DNA of 54,558 nt from Pseudomonadales bacterium (GTDB taxonomy: Bacteria; Pseudomonadota; Gammaproteobacteria; Pseudomonadales; Azotimanducaceae), in contig JAJDVW010000057.1 of the NCBI GenBank assembly GCA_022825925.1, positions 1 to 54,558 on the forward strand. Reading direction: 5' to 3'. A program made the translations under genes and the position numbers. Shown one piece after another: positions 34,891-42,908 of the stretch. The notes under the pieces are model-generated. The model ran no database searches and was not told the origin of the DNA. It saw only the letters and a program-made list of their open reading frames with translations. Each line of letters opens with the position of its first letter. The first letter of the stretch is position 1.

Positions 34891-35847
34891 ATGGGCGCGG
34901 ACAGGGGATCTGTGGACGTGTGCGTGAGCGAAGTGGGTACGCGCGACGGCCTGCAGAACATCGACACGGTCATGCCGACCGACGCGAAGAAGAGGTGGAT
35001 CGCCGCCGAGGCCGCCGCCGGCGTGCCGGAGATGGAGGTGGGCTCGTTCGTTCCGGCGCGGCTCCTGCCGCAGCTCGCGGACACGGCCGAACTGGTCGAA
35101 TTCGCGACCGGCCTGTCCGGCCTCAGCGTGGCCGTGCTCGCCCCGAACCTGCACGGGGTGCGCGCCGCACTCGCCAGTGGCGCGCACCGGGTCTCGGTGC
35201 CGCTGTCGGTCAGCGAGACGCACAGTCTCGCCAACGTGAAGAAGACGCACGCGCAGATGTTTGAAGAGATCGCCGCGATGGTGGAGGCCATCGCGGAAGG
35301 TCCCCCGGCGGCGCGGCCGGCCCTGGAAGTCTCCCTGTCGACTGCCTTTGGCTGTACGCTCGAGGGTCCCGTGCCCGAAGACCGCGTGGTCGCCATGGCG
35401 GAGCGGGCGATCGAACTCGGCGCGGACGAGGTGGGGCTGTCGGATACCACGGGCTACGGCAACCCGGCCCAGGTGCGGCGGCTGACGCGGCGCGTTCACG
35501 CAGCGGTCGGCGCCGACCGGCTCACCGGGATCCACCTGCACAACACCCGGGGCCAGGGCCTCGCCAACGTGATGGCGGCCCTGGACGAGGGCCTTACCAC
35601 CATCGACAGTTCCCTCGGAGGGCTGGGCGGCTGTCCATTCGCGCCAGGCGCGAGCGGGAACGTCGTTACCGAAGACCTCGTGTTCCTGCTGGAGTCAATG
35701 GGGTTGCGGACGGGCGTTGACATCGAGGCGCTGCTGGCGGCGCGCGATGGTGTGCAGGCCGCTCTCCCCGACGAGACGCTGTACGGGTTCGTCGCGGACG
35801 CGGGTCTGCCCAAGGGGTTCGCCTACGCCGGCGCGACGGTCGACTAG
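34891..35847 (+). CDS. HMG-CoA-lyase-family aldolase
   Basis: 318-aa TIM-barrel lyase of the DRE-metallolyase superfamily. EVGTRDGLQNIDTVMPT has the catalytic Arg-Asp pair, STAFGCTLEGPVP is conserved, IHLHNTRGQGLANVMAAL has the metal-binding His pair, and GGLGGCPFAPGASGNVVTED has the active-site Cys. It cleaves a 3-hydroxy-3-methylacyl-CoA-like substrate to acetyl-CoA plus an oxo acid or ketone. ATG at 34891 with GGGAG 5 bp upstream. First of two genes with the nitrilase-like protein. Confidence 0.9.
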   Translation: MGADRGSVDVCVSEVGTRDGLQNIDTVMPTDAKKRWIAAEAAAGVPEMEVGSFVPARLLPQLADTAELVEFATGLSGLSVAVLAPNLHGVRAALASGAHRVSVPLSVSETHSLANVKKTHAQMFEEIAAMVEAIAEGPPAARPALEVSLSTAFGCTLEGPVPEDRVVAMAERAIELGADEVGLSDTTGYGNPAQVRRLTRRVHAAVGADRLTGIHLHNTRGQGLANVMAALDEGLTTIDSSLGGLGGCPFAPGASGNVVTEDLVFLLESMGLRTGVDIEALLAARDGVQAALPDETLYGFVADAGLPKGFAYAGATVD

Positions 35848-35885
35848 ACTGCCGCACGTCTCTGGCAACCGGACAGGAGGCGGGA

Positions 35886-36926
35886 ATGGGGAGGTACACA
35901 GCCCTCGCGCTGCAGACGCGGGTGGAAGCCGTCTCCGGTCTCCCGGATGTTGCGTCCTGTCGGGACAGCATGGCCCGCTCCATCGAGCGGGTCGCCGCGC
36001 AGGTGACGGCGAGCAAGGCTTTCATCGGTTCCCACGTGGGGCTTGTGGTCTTGCCGGAGTACTTCCTGACCGGGTATCCGATGGGCGAGTCGGCGGAGTC
36101 CTGGCGGGCGCGCGGCTGCGTGGAGCCTGGCGGGCGGGAGTACGAGGCCATTGGCGCGATCGCCGCGTCGAACGGCGTGTTCCTGTCGGGCAACCTCTAC
36201 GAGGAGGATGCGCACTTTCCCGAGCTCTACTTCCAGACCAGCTTCGTCGCCGACGACAGCGGCGACGTCGTGCTGCGCTACCGTCGGCTCATCTCGCAGT
36301 TCGGCCCGACGCCATACGACGTCCTGGACCGCTACCTCGACGCGTACGGCGCGGACAGCCTGTTCCCGGTGGTGGACTCCGCCCTCGGACGCCTAGCTGC
36401 CGTCGCGTCGGAGGAGATCGTCTTCCCGGAGATCGTCAGGGCACTGGCCCTGCGTGGGGCGGAGGTACTCTGTCACTCGTCCTCGGAAGTGGCTAGTTCC
36501 ATCCTCACGCCGAAGAACGTCGCCAAGCGGGCGCGGGCCTACGAGAACCACCTGTACGTGGTTTCCGCGAACACGGCTGGCATTGCCGGCATCGACCTGC
36601 CCAACGAGTCGGTGGACGGCGCCTCCCAGGTTGTCGACTACGAAGGCCGCGTGCTCGTGGAGGCTGCCCCAGGAGAGTCGATGGCGGCGCACGCGGACAT
36701 CGACGTGGAGGCCCTGCGCGAGTACCGTCGCAGGCCCGGCATGTTCAACGTGTTCTCGCGCCAGCGCCTCGCCTTGTTCGACGGCGTCTATGCCGACACC
36801 GAGATTTGCCCCCCCAACGGCTTGCTCGATGATGCGGGCGGCGTCGTCCCGCCCGGCCGAGACCGCTTCCTATCGGTGCAGCGCGAGACGATCGCGAGAC
36901 TCCGCGAACGTGGAGTTCTCTTGTAG
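35886..36926 (+). CDS. Nitrilase-superfamily protein with altered catalytic residues
   Basis: 346-aa carbon-nitrogen-hydrolase fold. Glu is present in VVLPEYFLTGYPMG. The Lys loop reads LRYRRLISQFG, with Arg where most members have Lys. The nucleophile elbow reads AAVASEEIVFPEIVRALALR, with Ser where the CxxxFPE Cys is expected. The fold continues normally with GAEVLCHSSSE and RAYENHLYVVSANTAG. It may be an inactive or changed-chemistry member. 38 bp after the lyase gene and presumably co-transcribed. Confidence 0.82.
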   Translation: MGRYTALALQTRVEAVSGLPDVASCRDSMARSIERVAAQVTASKAFIGSHVGLVVLPEYFLTGYPMGESAESWRARGCVEPGGREYEAIGAIAASNGVFLSGNLYEEDAHFPELYFQTSFVADDSGDVVLRYRRLISQFGPTPYDVLDRYLDAYGADSLFPVVDSALGRLAAVASEEIVFPEIVRALALRGAEVLCHSSSEVASSILTPKNVAKRARAYENHLYVVSANTAGIAGIDLPNESVDGASQVVDYEGRVLVEAAPGESMAAHADIDVEALREYRRRPGMFNVFSRQRLALFDGVYADTEICPPNGLLDDAGGVVPPGRDRFLSVQRETIARLRERGVLL

Positions 36927-36958
36927 GTGATTGAGCCCGCCTCCGACAAGGGGCGAGG

Positions 36959-37120
36959 CCCGGACTCGACGATGGCGTGAAGCCGCCCAAGCCCGCGTCG
37001 GTCGTTGGCGGCGTCGCGTGCGAGGTCCCCGGCGATCTTCGACATCATCGACAGAGCCAGCGACCTGCCGATGTTGAACTGGGCGTGCTGCCAGGGGTTG
37101 AACCAGACGGCATGGAAGCT
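36959..37120 (-). pseudogene. KAP-family P-loop NTPase fragment
   Basis: Minus-strand codons read SFHAVWFNPWQHAQFNIGRS and continue SLALSMMSKIAGDLARDA. VWFNPWQHQ is the hallmark of KAP NTPases, membrane-associated ATPases common in phage defence and plasmids. No Walker A or B motif is retained. It lies tail to tail with an HsdR scrap in a 330-bp spacer. Confidence 0.6.
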
Positions 37121-37178
37121 TCGTCGGCTTCGAGATCGTTCATGAGCAACGTCCTGAGGCGAAATCCCGCACGGACGC

Positions 37179-37262
37179 CGTAACCTGCTGGTCGAGATGG
37201 CCACGGGGACCGGCGAAACACGTACGGCGGTGGCGTTCGTCAAAGCCTGGGCGCCACTCTAG
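37179..37262 (+). pseudogene. HsdR/DEAD-like helicase Walker A fragment
   Basis: Plus-strand codons read RNLLVEMATGTGETRTAVAF followed by VKAW and a stop. This matches motif I of type I restriction HsdR subunits (LLxMATGTGKTRTA), with the Walker Lys changed to Glu. Only about 27 codons remain, ending inside the GntR stop codon. It is a remnant of a restriction system. Confidence 0.65.
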
Positions 37263-38041
37263 CGCGTGTAGTCCTCCATGCTGAGGTTCATGCGGTAGTG
37301 GAAGTGGCCCGTGTGGTACTGGCAGTGCAGTAGATCGACGAGGTCGCCCTCGGTGTCGAAGGAATACCGGACCAGGGTCAGCACGGGGTCGCCGGGTACC
37401 ATTCTGAGTTGCTCGGCGACCGGGGCTGCCGCGGCCGCCGCGCTGAGGTGTTGCTCGATGCGGGCGATGCGGTGGCCGTTCTCGGCCATGATGTCGAACC
37501 GTAGGCGGCTTTCGATGGCGTCGGCGTCGAAGCCGTGCTCGATCCCGCGGGTCCAGCTCTCGTAGTAGGCAAACGGCGTGTGGTCCTCGCGGTAACGAAC
37601 CCGGACCACGTAGTGCACGGGCTCGTCCGCCGGGATGTCCAGTTCCTCGACTAGATTGGCGGGCGGCGGACGCCTGTCGATGTGGAGCACCCGGACGCGC
37701 GTGCTGCGCGACATCTGCGCGAGCTTCTCGAGCATCCCCACGAGCGGCGCCTCGACATCCGAGGCGGGAGCCTGGAACACGACGTGGCTGCCCCGGCCCC
37801 GCTTGCGCTCGATGAGTTCGTTGGCGACGAGCAGGTCCATGGCGCGCTTGGCGGTCACGCGCGAAACGCCGAAGCCCTCCGCGAGTTGTGCCTCGGTGGG
37901 GAGCTTGGCGCCGAAACCCGGTTCCCCGCCCAGGATGCGCTGTTTCAGGAGCTGGTAGAGCTGGTGGTACAGGGGGACCGGGCTATCCGCGCGCAGCGAG
38001 TCCAGTTCCATGGGGGTGAACAGGCGCTGCAACTCGTCCAC
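37259..38041 (-). CDS. GntR-family regulator, HutC subfamily (UTRA domain)
   Basis: 260-aa regulator. Winged helix-turn-helix at about residues 20-88 (PLYHQLYQLLKQRILGG, LPTEAQLAEGFGVSRVTAKR, RKRGRGSHVV) and a C-terminal UTRA ligand domain (VHYVVRVRYREDHTPFAYYE). UTRA domains sense small acids or sugars. GTG at 38041 follows GGAGAGA. It lies 42 bp after the alpha/beta hydrolase, in the operon controlled by operator d, and is the only regulator inside the catabolic region, so it is the leading candidate to bind the shared 16-bp operator. The motif could equally suit a MarR-type protein encoded elsewhere. Confidence 0.9.
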   Translation of the reverse strand: MDELQRLFTPMELDSLRADSPVPLYHQLYQLLKQRILGGEPGFGAKLPTEAQLAEGFGVSRVTAKRAMDLLVANELIERKRGRGSHVVFQAPASDVEAPLVGMLEKLAQMSRSTRVRVLHIDRRPPPANLVEELDIPADEPVHYVVRVRYREDHTPFAYYESWTRGIEHGFDADAIESRLRFDIMAENGHRIARIEQHLSAAAAAAPVAEQLRMVPGDPVLTLVRYSFDTEGDLVDLLHCQYHTGHFHYRMNLSMEDYTR

Positions 38042-38083
38042 GACTCTCTCCGCCGGATCCGCTCCCGAACCGTCCCGCCCGGA

Positions 38084-39556
38084 TTATGACCGAATTGCGC
38101 CGCCGGCATCTGTGCCGAGCGCGTCATGCAGGATTACGTGCGCCGCGCGTGCGTCGATTAAGTCGAGGAGCATGCGCGTCAGGCGGCCGGGTTCAGGAGG
38201 CGATTCGTCGCGTGCCAGGAACTGCGCGCGCAGCCAGTGCCAGCCGCGGAAGAGATGGGTGCCGGAGATCTCGGGGGCGAGGTCGGGGGGTACGTCAGGG
38301 TAGCCCGGCAGGTCGGTGGCCCCGTGGACGAGCCTTGGGTCGGCGTTCGCGGCGGCCCGGGCGACCCGGTCGGCAACTCCGACGCCGGCGATCGCGAGGT
38401 GTGAGGCGTCCAGTGCGTCGGCGACGCGGTGGACGGCCTCGACGCAGTCTGAAAGGGTTGGCGTTTCCGGTGCCGACGAGCCGCCGTGACCGGGCAGGTC
38501 GAGGACTGCGGTGCCCTCGACGAGGTCGGGCTGCACAGCCGCCGCCGATGCCCCCGGGGGCGGCAGCAGGACGCGTGTCGGGGCCTTGGCCAGATCGCTG
38601 AGTGCGTAGCGGGCCTGGCCGAACGCCGTATCGACATGACGCATCCGGCCGCTGTCCAGGCAGAGGTCTGCGGCGGCACGGGCCCCCTCGGGCAGGATGC
38701 TTCCGAGGTGCGCCTCGAGACACGCCCAACGCTCCTCGAGCGACGGCCCGCAGTGGGCCATCGTCACGTTGGCGCCCCAAGCGTAGCGGTCGAGCCGTTC
38801 CGTCCACCGGGCAAGGATGCTGCCCTGCCAGCGCAGCACCACAAGCGGTATCGTGACTGGCAGGAGATTCTCCACCCGCTCGTGGAGGAAGGCGGCTTGG
38901 TAGACCGCCCGATAGGCCGGACCTGCGCGAAGGTACCCGCGCGCCGTGACGTGCATCGCGTCGGGAGCGCCGAGGACTGGTGCGATCCGGTTCGCGGCGC
39001 TCGGGCTCTGCCAGGGAAAGAAGATCGTGCCGTCGTGGGCGGCGCGCCAGGCGCGTGCCAAGTGGCCGCCATCCGCGCTCGGCGTCACGTCCGGCAGGTA
39101 GCCATGCATGATGTGTTCCCGTTCGACGTCGTCGAACGCCGCGGCGTTGTCCAGCATCACGCCGCCGAGCGCGCACGGTTCGGCCTTCGCCCACTTGACG
39201 GCGATCTGCGCACCCGTCGCCGACCCATACACGCCCACGCGGTCGAGGCCGAGGGCTTGCCGCAATGCCGACATGGCGCGGACGCAGGGTGAGAGGTCCT
39301 CGACGGTGATGGGCAGCGGGTCCGAGTCGCCGAAGCCGGGGGTGTCGGGCGCGATGAGGGTCGCTTGTGGCGCGAGCCGGAGCATGAGGGGTTCGAGAAA
39401 GCTCGAGTCCAGCGGGGAAGGGTGCAGCAGGAACAGCGGCGGACCGTGGCCGGCCACGCGGTAGTGCAGGTCGATCTCGGCACCGTCCACGTGCACGCGC
39501 GCGGTCGCGCGCCGGATGGTGTTGGCGGGGAGGCGCTCTTGGGTGGGCGAGGTCAT
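38084..39556 (-). CDS. Tandem alpha/beta-hydrolase-fold protein
   Basis: 490-aa protein. The N-terminal about 310 residues are a complete alpha/beta hydrolase: LFLLHPSPLDSSFLEPL oxyanion region, PDTPGFGDSDPL, and the nucleophile elbow GVYGSATGAQIA (Ser112). The C-terminal part (about 345-490) repeats the pattern with VLDLPGHGGSSAPETPTLSD but has AIAGVGVADRVA at the elbow, with no Ser. The second unit is thus a degenerate hydrolase half. Overlaps the flavin oxidase stop by 4 bp. It probably cleaves an ester or C-C bond in the pathway. Confidence 0.82.
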   Translation of the reverse strand: MTSPTQERLPANTIRRATARVHVDGAEIDLHYRVAGHGPPLFLLHPSPLDSSFLEPLMLRLAPQATLIAPDTPGFGDSDPLPITVEDLSPCVRAMSALRQALGLDRVGVYGSATGAQIAVKWAKAEPCALGGVMLDNAAAFDDVEREHIMHGYLPDVTPSADGGHLARAWRAAHDGTIFFPWQSPSAANRIAPVLGAPDAMHVTARGYLRAGPAYRAVYQAAFLHERVENLLPVTIPLVVLRWQGSILARWTERLDRYAWGANVTMAHCGPSLEERWACLEAHLGSILPEGARAAADLCLDSGRMRHVDTAFGQARYALSDLAKAPTRVLLPPPGASAAAVQPDLVEGTAVLDLPGHGGSSAPETPTLSDCVEAVHRVADALDASHLAIAGVGVADRVARAAANADPRLVHGATDLPGYPDVPPDLAPEISGTHLFRGWHWLRAQFLARDESPPEPGRLTRMLLDLIDARAAHVILHDALGTDAGGAIRS

Positions 39557-41130
39557 GGCCCAAGTGACCCCGGGTTCACGCGGCCGTCGGGATCGAGTTG
39601 TCGCCGCAACGCGCGGAGCACCTCGAGCGGCGGCTCCGCGAGGTCCCGGGCGAAGGGATACAGGCGACCGATCTGCAGGTGTACGGCACCGCAGGAGTGC
39701 AGCGTCTCGATCACTTCGCCGCGCAGGCGCATGACCTCCGCGCGGGCCGCCGGATTGTCGGGAAAGTCGTTGGTACGGCGCAGTACCTGCTCCTCGACGG
39801 TGCACCGGTGCAGGGCGTTCAGTTGGTCCGGCCAGTAGAAGACCGGTTCGATCACGAAGCAGTTGGTATCGGCGTAGGTGAACAGCGCGCCATGGACGAT
39901 GCGGTGTTCCTCACAGACATCCGCGTTGCGTCGGAACAGTTCCAGGACGGCGTCATACGCCTGCACGGCCATGGAGTGCGGTACGAGCCCGTGCACGGGG
40001 AGCCAGCGCTCGCCGGACGGTCCGATCATGGAGTTCAGCGGTCCGAACGGCTGGGCACGGGTGATCGTCGGGATGGTGTTCTCGACCTCTTCTGCCCCGG
40101 CGTCCCGGGCAATGCGGGAAATCCGCTCGGCGGCCTCGCGGGCGGCTGCACGGGTGCGTTCCTCGATCATGAAATGCGCCGAGTAGCTTTCCTCCGGCAG
40201 GAATCGCCGACCGGCCGCGGCGACGCGCGCGCCGGTCTTGAGCGCGTCGAGGACGTTGTCCGCGGCGGCCACCGCATGGCCGAGGCTCTTGAGATCCCGC
40301 GTCAGCGACTCGCGCTTCATGCGCTGCGCCTGCAGGGTGGGATCGAATCCGAAGCAGGACTCGGCCAGACGCTGTCGGGACACTTCGGACATCGCCGCGA
40401 ACAGGGCGGCATGGTCCGCGCAGACGATGCTGACGCCGGCGCGCTCCTCGGCGACAGGCAAGAGCTTCAGGGTCGCCGTCGCCTTCACGCCTAGCGCGCC
40501 GTTGTCACAGGTGAACAGTCCCGTCAGATCCGGTCCGTAGTGGCGGAAGAAGGGGGTCGCCCCGTCGCGGGCCGCCGCGCCCGTTCGAAGCACCCGGCCG
40601 TCCGCGAGCACGATCTCGAATCCGACGACGGAGTCGGCCGCGCAGCCGTGGCGGCCGCTGCCCCAGAAGAGCGCGTTCTGCGACAGGGAGCCTCCGACCG
40701 TCGCGCCGATGCCGGATAGCGGGCCCCAGAACGGCGTGCGCACCGCGTGAGGCTCGAGCGCCTCGTGCAGCGCCTTCCAGGTGCATCCTGCCTGTACGGT
40801 GACGTACATGTCCTCGGTATTGATTTCGAGGATCTCGCCCATGGCCGCCATGTCGAGGCACAGGGTGCGTTCACGATGACAGACGTAGCCGCCGCTGTAG
40901 GACAGTCCGCCGCCGCGGGGGACGAGGACGAAGTCGTGCTCACTGGCGAAGCGCACGGTCTCGACCAGGTCGGTGACGCTTGCCGTACGGACCACTGCGC
41001 TGACGGGGTGCGCGTCGCCGGACACGTCCTGGCCGTACAATGCGCGGGACGCCTCGTCGACGAGTATGCGAGCCGCCCCGATACGGTCCGCGAGCGGTGC
41101 CAGGGCGTTTCCAGACGCGGGTTCGGCCAT
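39553..41130 (-). CDS. FAD-linked oxidase, VAO/PCMH family
   Basis: 525-aa flavoenzyme. FAD-binding PCMH fold with VLVPRGGGLSYSGGYVCHRE and MYVTVQAGCTWKALHEAL, WGPLSGIGATVGGSLSQNAL (diphosphate loop), ADSVVGFEIVLADGRVLRTG, GLFTCDNGALGVKATATLKL. The C-terminal half fits vanillyl-alcohol-oxidase or D-lactate-dehydrogenase-like members that oxidise alcohols or hydroxy acids. ATG at 41130 has GAGGAGGG upstream. First gene of the operon oxidase-hydrolase-GntR, facing the cysteine hydrolase operon. Confidence 0.9.
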   Translation of the reverse strand: MAEPASGNALAPLADRIGAARILVDEASRALYGQDVSGDAHPVSAVVRTASVTDLVETVRFASEHDFVLVPRGGGLSYSGGYVCHRERTLCLDMAAMGEILEINTEDMYVTVQAGCTWKALHEALEPHAVRTPFWGPLSGIGATVGGSLSQNALFWGSGRHGCAADSVVGFEIVLADGRVLRTGAAARDGATPFFRHYGPDLTGLFTCDNGALGVKATATLKLLPVAEERAGVSIVCADHAALFAAMSEVSRQRLAESCFGFDPTLQAQRMKRESLTRDLKSLGHAVAAADNVLDALKTGARVAAAGRRFLPEESYSAHFMIEERTRAAAREAAERISRIARDAGAEEVENTIPTITRAQPFGPLNSMIGPSGERWLPVHGLVPHSMAVQAYDAVLELFRRNADVCEEHRIVHGALFTYADTNCFVIEPVFYWPDQLNALHRCTVEEQVLRRTNDFPDNPAARAEVMRLRGEVIETLHSCGAVHLQIGRLYPFARDLAEPPLEVLRALRRQLDPDGRVNPGSLGP

Positions 41131-41205
41131 CGCAAGCCCTCCTCGGTGCTGGCTGCCGAGTGCCGCCGGCACCTTGTGGCGCGGCCGTTGACTCGATCAT
41201 GATGC

Positions 41206-41221
41206 TAATGATATGACAATA
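41206..41221. promoter_or_regulatory. Operator-like site d with overlapping promoter
   Basis: TAATGATATGACAATA, 14 of 16 bases identical to site a. On the plus strand TTGACT (41188-41193), an 18-bp spacer and TATGAC (41212-41217) could form the promoter of the cysteine hydrolase operon, with the operator covering the -10. It lies 75 bp from the flavin oxidase start and 32 bp from the hydrolase start. Confidence 0.7.
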
Positions 41222-41253
41222 GGTGTTTTCATGTCGCGACAGGAGTTGCCCGA

Positions 41254-41967
41254 ATGCCGGACATGCTGACTTCGGACCTGACGCCCCGGCAGTATTGGGC
41301 GGAGGTCAAGTCGAATCCCCGGCGCGCCCGGTTCGGCTTCGGGGAAAAGGCGGCGCTCATCAACATCGACCTGCAGCGGGCGTACACGGACGTCGACCGC
41401 TTCGCTACCGCCTACCGCACCGACCCAAACCAGATCGCCTACGTCAACCGGCTCGCCGAGCTCGCGCGTGCCCGGAACATGCCGGTGATCTGGACCTACG
41501 TCGCCTACATGGACAACGCGGACGACGCCGGCGTGTGGGGGACGCGGACGAACACGGAGGACTCGCTGCAGAACATCGCGGAGCACGGCGAACGCGCCGA
41601 GCTCGATTCCCGCCTCGACGTGGACCGCGACCGCGACGCCGTCGTCAACAAGCGCATGGCGAGCGTGTTCCACGACAGCCCAATCCCGTCGCTGCTCGTC
41701 TGGCACAAGGTCGACACCGTCATCCTGACCGGCGGCAGTACCTCGGGCTGCGTGCGTGCGTCCGCCGTGGCGGCGCTGTCCCATGGCTACCGCACGATCG
41801 TTCCCGAGGAGTGCGTCGCCGACAAGCACGAGATCCCGCACTTCGCCAACCTCTGCGACATCATGCTGAAGTACGGCGATGTCGAGCCGTTCGCGACGGT
41901 CGAGGCGTGGCTCGCCGAACATCCCGGCTGCCCGCCCATCCGTGCGGCGCGCGGCGTGCCGTTCTGA
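41254..41967 (+). CDS. Isochorismatase-like cysteine hydrolase (N-carbamoylsarcosine amidase type)
   Basis: 237-aa hydrolase with a complete triad: Asp39 in LINIDLQRAY, Lys in VVNKRMASVFHDS, and nucleophile Cys in TGGSTSGCVRASAVAALSHG, which also carries the non-proline cis-peptide region. This branch includes N-carbamoylsarcosine amidase and maleamate amidase, enzymes that open the products of cyclic imide or ring hydrolysis. AGGAG lies 8 bp before ATG. The two imidase-like genes directly downstream make an amide-releasing role likely (inference). Confidence 0.9.
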   Translation: MPDMLTSDLTPRQYWAEVKSNPRRARFGFGEKAALINIDLQRAYTDVDRFATAYRTDPNQIAYVNRLAELARARNMPVIWTYVAYMDNADDAGVWGTRTNTEDSLQNIAEHGERAELDSRLDVDRDRDAVVNKRMASVFHDSPIPSLLVWHKVDTVILTGGSTSGCVRASAVAALSHGYRTIVPEECVADKHEIPHFANLCDIMLKYGDVEPFATVEAWLAEHPGCPPIRAARGVPF

Positions 41968-41978
41968 GCGTGCCGGCG

Positions 41979-42908
41979 ATGCGTGCCGATCTCGAACTCT
42001 ACCGCTACCGGGCGTGGGACAACCGGCTGCCCATACGCTGGCCTGGCGGTGCGCGGCTCGCGTTCTGGGTCGCGCCCAACATCGAGTTCTACGAACTTGA
42101 GCCGCCCGCGAACCCAACGCGGCGCGCCTGGCCGCGGCCGGTGCCGGACGTACGGGGCTACGCCACGCGCGACTACGGCAACCGTGTGGGACACATGCGC
42201 ATGATGGAGCTCCTGGACCGCTACGGCGTGCGCGGCTCCGTGAGCCTGTCGGCGGCGGTGTGCGACCACCACCCGGAGATCATCGAGCTGTGCGCGGCGC
42301 GCGGCTGGGAGTTTTTCAGCCACGGCATCTACAACACGCGCTACACCTATGGCATGGACGAGGCGCAGGAACGCGCGATGATCGAGGATTCCGTGGCAGC
42401 GATCGCCCGCCACACCGGGCAGCGCTGCGCGGGGTATCTGGCGCCCGCCCTCACGCACACGGAGCGGACGCTCGACCTCTTCGCCGAGGCCGGCGGCATC
42501 TACACCTGCGACCTGTTCCACGACGACCAGCCGACGCGGGTGCGCGTACGTTCCGGCAAGCCGTTCGTCTCGGTTCCGTACTCGCTCGAACTCAACGACA
42601 CGATCGCCTATGTCGTCAACCGGATCGAGCCCCGCCGCTACGGGGAGATGATCAAGCAGGCGTTCGACCGGCTGTACCGCGAGGGCGAGCAGGGAGGCAC
42701 GGTGATGTGCGTCCCCCTGCATGCCTACCAGGTTGCCCATCCGCACCGGATCCGCGCCTTCGAGGATGCGCTTGCGTATGTGGTCGGCCACGCAGGCGTC
42801 TGGCTCGCCACCGGCCGGGAGATCGCCGAGCACTACCTCGAGCACTACTACGACCTGGATCTGGCCCGAGCGGAGACGGGCCGCCGCGCAGGGGACGCGA
42901 CGCCGTGA
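41979..42908 (+). CDS. Polysaccharide-deacetylase-family hydrolase, PuuE-like (2)
   Basis: 309-aa CE4-fold protein: LAFWVAPNIEFYELEPP opening, RDYGNRVGHMRMMELLDRYG, then GWEFFSHGIYNTRYTYGMDE with the His motif and GGTVMCVPLHAYQVAHPHR near the end. The first metal-binding Asp of classical deacetylases is not obvious. ATG at 41979; a GTG at 41970 is also in frame. 11 bp after the cysteine hydrolase and overlapping the third family member by 4 bp (GTGA). Confidence 0.87.
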   Translation: MRADLELYRYRAWDNRLPIRWPGGARLAFWVAPNIEFYELEPPANPTRRAWPRPVPDVRGYATRDYGNRVGHMRMMELLDRYGVRGSVSLSAAVCDHHPEIIELCAARGWEFFSHGIYNTRYTYGMDEAQERAMIEDSVAAIARHTGQRCAGYLAPALTHTERTLDLFAEAGGIYTCDLFHDDQPTRVRVRSGKPFVSVPYSLELNDTIAYVVNRIEPRRYGEMIKQAFDRLYREGEQGGTVMCVPLHAYQVAHPHRIRAFEDALAYVVGHAGVWLATGREIAEHYLEHYYDLDLARAETGRRAGDATP

